A DNA stretch of 64,000 nucleotides from UBA4416 sp044238845 (GTDB lineage: Bacteria; Bacteroidota; Bacteroidia; B-17B0; Aurantibacillaceae), in contig JBIICN010000019.1 in NCBI GenBank assembly GCA_044238845.1, positions 1 through 64,000 on the forward strand, read 5' to 3'. Under the pieces are notes generated by a model, which did no database searches, was not told the DNA's origin, and saw nothing but the letters and a program-made list of their open reading frames with translations. The stretch's first letter is position 1. Every line of letters starts with the position of its first letter. Positions 34,067-41,623 of the stretch are shown here, in pieces. The position numbers and the translations under genes are program-made.

Positions 34067-34912
34067 ATGATGTTTAAAAAAATTCAATCTATACATACTG
34101 CTCCTGAAACTATGATGGGGCCAATAAAAATACGTCAAGCATTTCCCTTAAGAGGAATTGAGCAAGTGAGTCCTTTTATTTTATTACATCACTTTGACTT
34201 TACGTTTTTACCTCACAAAAATAATTTCAATGTGCCTCCACATCCACATCGTGGATTTAGTCCGGTTACGTTTTTATTTGAAGGATCTGTTGAGCATGAA
34301 GATTCCGTAGGAAATAAACATGTCGTTTATAATAACGAAGTGCAATGGATAAATGCTGGCAGAGGCATTATTCACAGCGAAAAAGCAGATAAAGCATTTA
34401 TTGAAAAAGGTGGACGTTCTCAAGGCATTCAATTATGGATTAATACGCCAAAATCTGAAAAAATGAATCCTCCAACGTATCAGCCAATCACAAAAAATGA
34501 AATTGTATTAATTGAAAAAGAAGGTGTTGAATTTCGTTTAATATCCGGTAAATACGAAGATAAAAAAGGACCAGCAAAATCTGAGGTGGTAACCGCCATG
34601 TTGCGCATGAAAGCAAATAGTGAGTTCGCATTAAATTTTCCTACCGACCATAATGTGACTTTTTACGTATTAGAAGGAGAATTGAGTTTAAACACTAATC
34701 AAAGCATTAAGCAACATGATTTAGTGGTGTTTGAGCAATCCTCAGATGAAATACTTTTAAATACTAAAGCTGATTCGAAATTATTAATTATGGCTGGAGT
34801 TCCTATTAATGAACCTATGGTAACACACGGTCCGTTTGTGATGAATTCTGAAACTGAAATTTTAGAAGCCATGCGCGATTATCAGCAAGGAAAAATGGGA
34901 TTTTTGTATTAA
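34067..34912 (+). CDS. Pirin family protein (second copy)
   Basis: A 281-residue bicupin. Metal-site residues in PPHPHRGFSPVTFLFEGSVEHEDSVGN (about 56-82) and AGRGIIHSEKAD (about 97-108). The C-terminal half (VTHGPFVMNSETEILEAMRDYQQGKMGFL) is the pirin C-terminal cupin type. It is longer than and not close to the first pirin in detail. Two adjacent ATGs (34067, 34070) may start it. It leads into OsmC with nine bases between. Confidence 0.92.
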   Translation: MMFKKIQSIHTAPETMMGPIKIRQAFPLRGIEQVSPFILLHHFDFTFLPHKNNFNVPPHPHRGFSPVTFLFEGSVEHEDSVGNKHVVYNNEVQWINAGRGIIHSEKADKAFIEKGGRSQGIQLWINTPKSEKMNPPTYQPITKNEIVLIEKEGVEFRLISGKYEDKKGPAKSEVVTAMLRMKANSEFALNFPTDHNVTFYVLEGELSLNTNQSIKQHDLVVFEQSSDEILLNTKADSKLLIMAGVPINEPMVTHGPFVMNSETEILEAMRDYQQGKMGFLY

Positions 34913-34921
34913 ATTTAATTT

Positions 34922-35305
34922 ATGATTAAAGCCATTATTCATCAAGAGCCTTATGTTACTGAAATTTCTTCGGAAACAAATTCACTTATTGCAGATGAAC
35001 CCATAACACACGGCGGGCAAAACAAAGGCATGGCTCCTATGGAATTACTTGCCTCTTCATTAGCAGCTTGTACTTGTATAACACTGCGTATGTATGCTAA
35101 CAGAAAACAATGGGATGTGCAAAGTATCGAAACTAACATTGATATTGAAAATAAAGACACACAAACTATTTTTTTAAGAAAAATTGTTTTTAAAGGAATC
35201 TTAAGTACCGAACAAACAGAACGCTTACTGCATATTGCGAATCATTGTCCTGTTCATAAATTATTAACCAATACTATTATTATTAATACTTCTATCAATG
35301 ACTGA
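34922..35305 (+). CDS. OsmC family peroxiredoxin-like protein
   Basis: A 127-residue protein. Candidate redox cysteines are Cys50/Cys52 in ELLASSLAACTCITLRMYA and Cys109 in NHCPVHKLL, the spacing of OsmC/Ohr peroxidases acting on organic hydroperoxides. The GMAPMELLASSLAAC segment is typical of the OsmC-like (YhfA) branch. It overlaps the CDGSH gene by eight bases, so the two are co-translated. Confidence 0.9.
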   Translation: MIKAIIHQEPYVTEISSETNSLIADEPITHGGQNKGMAPMELLASSLAACTCITLRMYANRKQWDVQSIETNIDIENKDTQTIFLRKIVFKGILSTEQTERLLHIANHCPVHKLLTNTIIINTSIND

Positions 35306-35732
35306 AATTACTAAGAAATACAGTAACGATGAGATTACTATTGTTTGGAAACCGAGTGTATGCATCCACTCTACCCTATGCTGGAAAGGAGAAAAGGGAT
35401 TAAAACAAGTGTTTAATCCTGCTGAAAAACCTTGGATAAAACCAGAAGGTAGTACAACATCTGAAATTATTGAAAGAGTAAACAATTGTCCATCAGGTGC
35501 CATTAGCTTTTATTATAATAATGAGGAAAACAAACCAATAGAAACTAAAGCCGAAAGCATTGTAGAAGCGATGCCAAACGGGCCATTATTGGTTTACGGA
35601 AATATTATTGTAAAAGATAAAGAAGGGCATCAAACTCAAAAAAACAAAGTAACAGCTTTTTGCCGATGTGGCGCTTCATCTAATAAACCCTATTGTGATG
35701 GAACACATACTAAAATTGGTTTTGTAGATTAA
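35298..35732 (+). CDS. CDGSH iron-sulfur protein with N-terminal Fer4-like domain
   Basis: A 144-residue protein with an N-terminal divergent 4Fe-4S mono-cluster domain (VCIHSTLCWKG near 21-31, NCPSGAIS near 68-75) and a C-terminal CDGSH zinc-finger-like site with Cys122, Cys124, Cys133 and His137 (CRCGASSNKPYCDGTH), the 3-Cys/1-His set binding a 2Fe-2S cluster. Redox function in the cytoplasm is likely. Last gene of the stress-type group. Confidence 0.9.
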   Translation: MTEITKKYSNDEITIVWKPSVCIHSTLCWKGEKGLKQVFNPAEKPWIKPEGSTTSEIIERVNNCPSGAISFYYNNEENKPIETKAESIVEAMPNGPLLVYGNIIVKDKEGHQTQKNKVTAFCRCGASSNKPYCDGTHTKIGFVD

Positions 35733-35804
35733 TGAAATAGATATTGAACGAATACATCTTAAATTCGTTTTTTTATCCTATGTATTTTCGCTATTTTTAA
35801 AATC

Positions 35805-35820
35805 AACTATAATTATAGTT
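35805..35820. promoter_or_regulatory. 16-bp palindrome before the Wzi-like gene
   Basis: AACTATAATTATAGTT is a perfect palindrome followed by a T-run and then the ATG at 35827. It may be an operator or a weak terminator of the preceding group; AT-rich, so chance is possible. Confidence 0.3.
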
Positions 35821-35826
35821 TTTTTT

Positions 35827-37446
35827 ATGAGAAAATTATTTGCGATAATCATACTTCTTTCATTCAATAAAATGATAATTTCTCAAGAAGTAAACAAGCA
35901 TATTTTATTTACTAGCATTTATGATTATTTAGATGAATTAGCAAATATGAAAATCATCGAGTTAAATTCCGTTGTAAAACCATATTCAAGAAGCTTAATT
36001 TATTCAAAACTTCATGAAGCTGAAACTAAAAAAGAATTACTGACAAAGCGTCAACAAAAAGATTTGGATTTTTTCTTAAAAGATTATAATAAAGAAGTTA
36101 TCCCAAATAAAAAATTTAAAAGACGTTTAGACCTTTTTTACTACAGAGATTCATTATTCCAATTTACATTAAACCCTATATTAGGATATACCTATTCTAA
36201 AAACGAAAATGGCCATGCTACTCACAGATGGAATGGCTTAGAAATGAATGGAAACGTTGGTAAAAACTTTGGCTTTTATTTTAGCTTAAGAGATAATGGC
36301 TTTTATAATATATTATCCACGCCCAATTTCCTGAATCAATTGCCAGGAGGAAATTATAAACCTTTACAAGGGACCAACAAGGCAAGGACTGATTTTGATG
36401 AAGCCAGAGGTGGAATAAGTTATGGATGGAAATGGGGTTCTATCAGTTTATTAAAAGATAATTTTTCTTGGGGAAATAATTATAATGGGGCTAACATATT
36501 TTCGGGTAAACAACCTTCCTTTTCATATCTTAGCTTTAAAATGAAACCAACCAAATGGTTTGAATTTAATTATATACATGGATGGTTGGTTTCGCAAGTA
36601 ATAGATTCATCTAAAACATATGGAGTTGGAAGTGGTTTAAGAAAAAGTTTTTACCCAAAATTTTTAGCTGCCAATTTATTTACTGTTAAACCATTTAAAG
36701 GCATATATATCTCTTTAGGAAATTCAATAGTATATAGTGATAAATATATCCAACCAATTTATCTGATTCCATTTATGTTCTTTAAATCTGCCGATAGAAC
36801 TTCAAACGGAGCTGGAAGTAATGCTTTGGGCGAAAACTCACAGCTATTTTTAGATGTTAGTTGCAGGATAATTCCGAAAACTCACCTTTACGGATCTATT
36901 TTTGTGGATGAAGTAAATGTAGGAGAAATGCTAAACTCAAAAAAACAAACTAATCTAATGAGTTTTAAAGGAGGTGTTAGAGTAACAAATCTCATTAAAA
37001 ACACATCATTAACTGTTGAATATACTAGAACCAATCCTTGGGTATACGTTCATCCAATTTCTACAACAAGCTTCGCTTCTAATAATTATAGTATGGGACA
37101 TTATCTAGGTCAAAATGCTCAAGAAGTTTACTGTGGATTAAAAATTAAACCTATTAGAGGGCTCTCTATCGACGTCAGCTACACACAAGCGATAAAAGGT
37201 CCTGTGCGAGAATTTGCTCAAATTAACGGAGTTAATAATGTTGCTGGCACACCTTATATGGAAAATATACTTTATATGAGAAATACATCAGCAATTAAAG
37301 CATATTATGAAATAGTAAACGATGTTTTTATTTTTGGAGAAGGGAGTTATTCAAAAGTATCAGGTATAATGTCAAATACTTACACACCTGATTTTTATTT
37401 AGGCAATACAAAAACAGCTACTATAGGATTAAATATTGGATTTTAA
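35827..37446 (+). CDS. Capsule assembly Wzi-like outer-membrane protein
   Basis: A 539-residue barrel protein with signal peptide MRKLFAIIILLSFNKMIISQ. An N-terminal helical part (YDYLDELANMKIIELNSVVKPYSR near 30-55) precedes the barrel, as in Wzi-like proteins; KDNFSWGNNYNGANIFSGKQPSFSYLSFKMKP and FNYIHGWL are family-like. Ends in LNIGF with C-terminal Phe. In E. coli Wzi anchors capsule to the outer membrane; with the capsule operon 5 kb downstream a similar role is plausible but is inference. It ends at a long terminator. Confidence 0.8.
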   Translation: MRKLFAIIILLSFNKMIISQEVNKHILFTSIYDYLDELANMKIIELNSVVKPYSRSLIYSKLHEAETKKELLTKRQQKDLDFFLKDYNKEVIPNKKFKRRLDLFYYRDSLFQFTLNPILGYTYSKNENGHATHRWNGLEMNGNVGKNFGFYFSLRDNGFYNILSTPNFLNQLPGGNYKPLQGTNKARTDFDEARGGISYGWKWGSISLLKDNFSWGNNYNGANIFSGKQPSFSYLSFKMKPTKWFEFNYIHGWLVSQVIDSSKTYGVGSGLRKSFYPKFLAANLFTVKPFKGIYISLGNSIVYSDKYIQPIYLIPFMFFKSADRTSNGAGSNALGENSQLFLDVSCRIIPKTHLYGSIFVDEVNVGEMLNSKKQTNLMSFKGGVRVTNLIKNTSLTVEYTRTNPWVYVHPISTTSFASNNYSMGHYLGQNAQEVYCGLKIKPIRGLSIDVSYTQAIKGPVREFAQINGVNNVAGTPYMENILYMRNTSAIKAYYEIVNDVFIFGEGSYSKVSGIMSNTYTPDFYLGNTKTATIGLNIGF

Positions 37447-37509
37447 AAAGGAATAATAGGATTAAAAATTCACTTTTCTATTATAAAAATTACATTATCA
37501 TATTTAAAA

Positions 37510-37545
37510 CAGAAAAGGCTTATATATGTATATAAGCCTTTTCTG
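37510..37545. terminator. Bidirectional terminator, 17-bp perfect arms
   Basis: CAGAAAAGGCTTATATA and its exact complement with loop TG, in the gap between converging genes. Confidence 0.88.
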
Positions 37546-37564
37546 TTTAATTTTCCTTTAAAAA

Positions 37565-38662
37565 TTATTCAACTAAATATTGCATTTCGAATAATTTAAG
37601 TTGTAATTCATATAATTTCAACTTAATCTCCATGTCTTTATCTTCCTTCTTGGATTTTTTCTTTGATGAACCCGATTTCTTTGGAGACGAATCTCCCATT
37701 GGGGATTTATCGTAACCATCGTCATTTGAACTTGAAGTGTTTTCTTTTTTCTCCTTAGGTCTTAAAAACCTATCTGAATCAGGAATATCTGAATCAGATT
37801 TAGAACCAAAATTATATACCAACCCTAAACCTGCGCTTAAATATCTATCTTTATGTGACCAATTTCGTGACCAAGAATCCACTTTATCCGAAAAACAAGT
37901 CACATAACTCAAATCCAAAACTATATTAGTTTTTTGATTCAATTTAAAATTAATTTTACCGCCAGCAGGAATAATAATTGCATTTAAAGTTTTTGCTTTA
38001 TCGGCAACCAATCCTCCGGCTGATGCAATACCTGCACTGTCAATCCCGTTAGCAGAAAAACCGCTAACATTCTCAAGATACCATTGATTATTAAGTGCTA
38101 ACTTATACAAACGACTTCTGAAAAAAATCTGTCCGCCTCCTACTGTTAAATAAATAGATACTCTATTAAAAAAACTCCTATCATTTTTATCCCTAAAAAG
38201 CAATTGTGATAAATTATACTTTGCACTCACCGAATAGCCCATAATATCAGCTTTGAAATATCTTCTATAAAGCAAATCTGCTTGCTTCTCACCCTTAAGT
38301 GTACCTTTAAACACTTGTGCTTCGGCTGCTAATCCAAATTTAAATTTCTTTCCTCCAAAAATATTTATTGTATTCCCAAAACTTTTTCTAAAATCTTTTG
38401 CTTTAGGAAAATTATTGTATAGTGCAACATCTCCATAAAACAATGTCACACCACCATCTATACCAACAAACCAACCTTGTTTTAAACCCATTAAATTCTC
38501 AGAAGAATGTTCAGGATTTTCATATTTACTTTTTCTTATGCCATTATCTTGAGCGAAAGAACCCAAAGTAGAAAAAATAAAACCAGCCAAAGCAAAACAA
38601 AATGTTTTCCTAAATGGTATAAATAATTTTAATTTACCTAAAAAAATTTCTTGAAACATCAT
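37565..38662 (-). CDS. Outer-membrane beta-barrel protein with charged tail
   Basis: A 365-residue exported protein. A long n-region precedes the signal segment TFCFALAGFIFSTLGSFAQ (about 20-38); then GLKQGWFVGIDGGVTLFYGDVALYN starts an eight-stranded-type barrel ending near LSAGLGLVYNFGS (about 275-288). The last 70 residues are Ser/Asp/Lys-rich low complexity followed by a short Leu/Glu helix (IKLKLYELQLKLFEMQ), unusual for a barrel protein. Function unknown. Converges with the Wzi-like gene. Confidence 0.65.
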   Translation of the reverse strand: MMFQEIFLGKLKLFIPFRKTFCFALAGFIFSTLGSFAQDNGIRKSKYENPEHSSENLMGLKQGWFVGIDGGVTLFYGDVALYNNFPKAKDFRKSFGNTINIFGGKKFKFGLAAEAQVFKGTLKGEKQADLLYRRYFKADIMGYSVSAKYNLSQLLFRDKNDRSFFNRVSIYLTVGGGQIFFRSRLYKLALNNQWYLENVSGFSANGIDSAGIASAGGLVADKAKTLNAIIIPAGGKINFKLNQKTNIVLDLSYVTCFSDKVDSWSRNWSHKDRYLSAGLGLVYNFGSKSDSDIPDSDRFLRPKEKKENTSSSNDDGYDKSPMGDSSPKKSGSSKKKSKKEDKDMEIKLKLYELQLKLFEMQYLVE

Positions 38663-38750
38663 GACTTAAAATATCTAGGCAATTTCGGCTTTTTTTTTTA
38701 ATTAACCAATTTTTAGCTTACATTTAATTCTTAATTGCAAAAAAGGGTCA

Positions 38751-39911
38751 ATGATTGTTCGTTATAGTCAAAATATTAAATTTCTTATCTATTTAATATT
38801 TGTAATTAATACTGCTTCAGCATCATACGCAAGCAATATCGATTCTTTAAAAAAATCAAGCTCTTGTAAAGAATTGGCTATAAAAAGTGCTCAAATGGCC
38901 AATCAATCTTTCGAATTTGCCCAAAACTGTTATTTTTATCCCAAAAAAAGTAATATTTCACAAACTATTGACTCTGCAATCTATTTTATTCAACTATCAA
39001 TTTCTCTTTTGGATTCAACTCTCTTACAAGCAAATGATTCGAATACCGCAGGTATAAAATTAGCCGAAAATGCCAGGCATTTCTCAATTGATGCTTATCG
39101 ATGCTTAAAATCAATAAGCTCAGAAAACACATTAAATACAAAAACTTTATTAAAAAAAGCTATGTATTTTTCTGAAAATGCCACTATAGATTCCTATCAT
39201 GCCTCTTTATACTTATTTGATCAACTTAAAAAAGTTACAGAAACCAAAAAAAAATCCGAAATAAAAAATAGTAATTCTTCAGAAAAAGTAATTACAAAAT
39301 TAGACATTGATCAATCTCTTTTTACAATTTTAAAAGAAGATTTGATAGAAAAAAAAGAAACTAATGCTAAAGAAATAATAAATCTTACTGAAAATCTATT
39401 TAATATATCCGATCAAAACAAACAAGAAAAAATTAAATTGCGTTTAAAGGAACTAGAAACTCAAAAAATAACGCTTGAACAAAAGCAAAATAACGCGCAG
39501 CAAAAACTTACAACGATTAATCGCCTAATTGAAGAACGAGAAAACACTCCATCCACTTATAAGCAAAAAACGGATACCTCAATAACAAAAAACAAAGCTT
39601 TTATTACGGATGAATGGGGTCAACGACTCAAATCAAACTCAGAAATGCCTGAATTCTTAATCTATCAAATACAATTAGGTGTATTTAAATCAAATGTTTT
39701 AGAAGAAACATTTAAAGGACTAACCCCTATTTTTACTACAATTTCAGATAAGGGAGTGATTTATTCTATTGGAGTATTTGAAAAACTATCGGATGCTCAA
39801 GAGGCAAAAAATAATATAAAAAATATGGGTTTAACCGACGCGTTTATTGTTGCGTATTATAAGAAGAAAAAAATATCATTGACCGAAGCTTCTAAACTTG
39901 AAAAAAAATAA
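38751..39911 (+). CDS. Exported coiled-coil protein with SPOR-like C-terminus
   Basis: A 386-residue protein. Signal peptide about residues 1-27 (FLIYLIFVINTASASYAS), a helical region, a coiled coil near 215-265 (KIKLRLKELETQKITLEQKQNNAQQKL), and a C-terminal domain IYQIQLGVFKSNVLEETFKGLTPIFTTIS...YSIGVFEKLSDAQEAKNNIKNMGLTDAFIVAYYKKKKI resembling SPOR, which binds denuded peptidoglycan. Role in the cell envelope is inferred. Divergent from the barrel gene at 37565 and convergent with the OmpA gene. Confidence 0.65.
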   Translation: MIVRYSQNIKFLIYLIFVINTASASYASNIDSLKKSSSCKELAIKSAQMANQSFEFAQNCYFYPKKSNISQTIDSAIYFIQLSISLLDSTLLQANDSNTAGIKLAENARHFSIDAYRCLKSISSENTLNTKTLLKKAMYFSENATIDSYHASLYLFDQLKKVTETKKKSEIKNSNSSEKVITKLDIDQSLFTILKEDLIEKKETNAKEIINLTENLFNISDQNKQEKIKLRLKELETQKITLEQKQNNAQQKLTTINRLIEERENTPSTYKQKTDTSITKNKAFITDEWGQRLKSNSEMPEFLIYQIQLGVFKSNVLEETFKGLTPIFTTISDKGVIYSIGVFEKLSDAQEAKNNIKNMGLTDAFIVAYYKKKKISLTEASKLEKK

Positions 39912-39935
39912 CCTGTTGTTTTTTTAATGAGTCGC

Positions 39936-41360
39936 TTAATTTTTTAAAATTATAACTTCTACTCTTATATTTCTTTGACCATCCTCCATCGTTTCAGGAT
40001 TCTCAATAATTGGTTTTTCTCCTCCTTTTCCAACAGCAACTAATCTATCTTCACTAATTCCATTATTAACTAAGTATTTTTTTATAGCCTCAGAACGATG
40101 CATTGATAACTTTTTTGAGCTACCCTGGAAATTCCACTCATCTCCTAATTGCTCGTAAGCCTTATTTTTGAATATTTTATTATCTCCGTTCGTATGTCCT
40201 TGAATTTCAATAACTATCAATGGATTGTCTAGCATGAAATTCAGGAGTTTTTGTAAATCGCCCGCCGACTCCTTCCTGAGAGCGAAGGTGTTGGGATGAA
40301 AATAAATACTTTTCATTACAAAATTATCTCCAACATTTAATGGTTCTAATAATAATTCTAATTCATTTTCATCTTTATTTGTAATTTTTAATTCCAACTC
40401 TTTATACCCTAATGCAACACTCTTAATTTTATACTCTATACCTTTTTCTAAAACCAGTTCACATTTCCCAACACTTACATTAGTAAATGATATATATTCT
40501 TTAGTTTCCATATTTAGAAGAGATAATTGCGATTTCACTAAACTTAATTTCTTTTTATCTTTTGTATAACAAACAATTTTAGAATAAGATAAATCCTGAA
40601 TTTTATCATCAGAATTTCTAATGACAGCAACTGAATCTTTTAGCAGAGGTTTTATTTCAGTGTTTTTAATTTCTAACGGAGTTATAGTTGTACTACTAGC
40701 CGTTTTTTTTATTTCTGTGACAGAATCTTTGGACACTTTAGTGATTTCGTTTTTGTTATCAGGTGTAACTTCAATGTTTTTTAAACCTAAATCTTTAGTA
40801 ACAGGCAATACAGATATATCTTTTTTACACGGAGAATGATATGCCTTAACCTTTAAACTATCCGCTTTATGATTTAAAATAAAATTATGTCCACAATTAT
40901 TCAATGAGGTATTAACTACAGATATATAATAAATGTTATCCTTTTTTACCGATAATGTTTTAAAATTTAAGTCAGATAGTTCACTTCCTTTTCCAACATA
41001 ATAAGAACTTGATATTGGTTTTATTTTTTGCGTGTATAATTGACTGCAAAAATCAACGCTATTGTATTGATAAACAAAAATCACATAAGAGTCGCTATCG
41101 TTAATTGCTGATACTTTAAAATTAACTTTATCATCTATTTTACTCGTAATTTTATACCAATAGGTAAATTGATCTCGATATGAATAAAATACAACCTGAT
41201 TGAGTTGAGGTTTAACAATAGATTTAGTTTCTGAATAATTAAATGGCAACGTTATTTCTTTTGAATACGTACAATCAAAACGTTCAAGTTCACCTAATTG
41301 TCCGAAAAGATCTGAAGTGAATAATAAACAAAAAGCAATAAATATTTTTTTTAAAGCCAT
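39936..41360 (-). CDS. OmpA family protein
   Basis: A 474-residue exported protein (signal peptide MALKKIFIAFCLLFTSDLFGQ). The N-terminal part is a beta-rich domain of unknown type, followed by a short carboxypeptidase-regulatory-like stretch (KCELVLEKGIEYKIKSVALGYKELEL, near 300-325). The OmpA peptidoglycan-binding domain is at about 350-474: MKSIYFHPNTFALRKESAGDL, IEIQGHTNGD, LSMHRSEAIKKYLVNNGISEDRLVAVGKGGEKP, QRNIRVEV. No barrel of its own is seen. Divergent from the capsule operon. Confidence 0.88.
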   Translation of the reverse strand: MALKKIFIAFCLLFTSDLFGQLGELERFDCTYSKEITLPFNYSETKSIVKPQLNQVVFYSYRDQFTYWYKITSKIDDKVNFKVSAINDSDSYVIFVYQYNSVDFCSQLYTQKIKPISSSYYVGKGSELSDLNFKTLSVKKDNIYYISVVNTSLNNCGHNFILNHKADSLKVKAYHSPCKKDISVLPVTKDLGLKNIEVTPDNKNEITKVSKDSVTEIKKTASSTTITPLEIKNTEIKPLLKDSVAVIRNSDDKIQDLSYSKIVCYTKDKKKLSLVKSQLSLLNMETKEYISFTNVSVGKCELVLEKGIEYKIKSVALGYKELELKITNKDENELELLLEPLNVGDNFVMKSIYFHPNTFALRKESAGDLQKLLNFMLDNPLIVIEIQGHTNGDNKIFKNKAYEQLGDEWNFQGSSKKLSMHRSEAIKKYLVNNGISEDRLVAVGKGGEKPIIENPETMEDGQRNIRVEVIILKN

Positions 41361-41526
41361 AATAACAAATAAAAATACGACTATTTAGATTACGAAATAA
41401 TATATAAAATAAACTTGTGATTGTTTATATGTTATTTGTCATACATCCAAAATAAATCATTTTTTTTAAAATATATATTTTACGAAAACTGAAAATTTCA
41501 ATTATTGACTTAAAATTAATAAGACA

Positions 41527-41556
41527 TTGTAAATACAGACATTTATTGTATTTTTA
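41527..41556 (+). promoter_or_regulatory. Candidate promoter of the capsule operon
   Basis: TTG (41527-41529) and TATTTTTA (41549-41556; last base off the TAnnTTTG consensus) with a 19-base spacer, 67 bases before the first capsule gene. It is the only promoter-like sequence I found for the 22-kb gene run. Confidence 0.45.
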
Positions 41557-41623
41557 CGCTTAAAACCACAATAGAATTTATACTTGTTCGGAATATTTTT
41601 TTCAGGTATAATCTAGTTATAGC

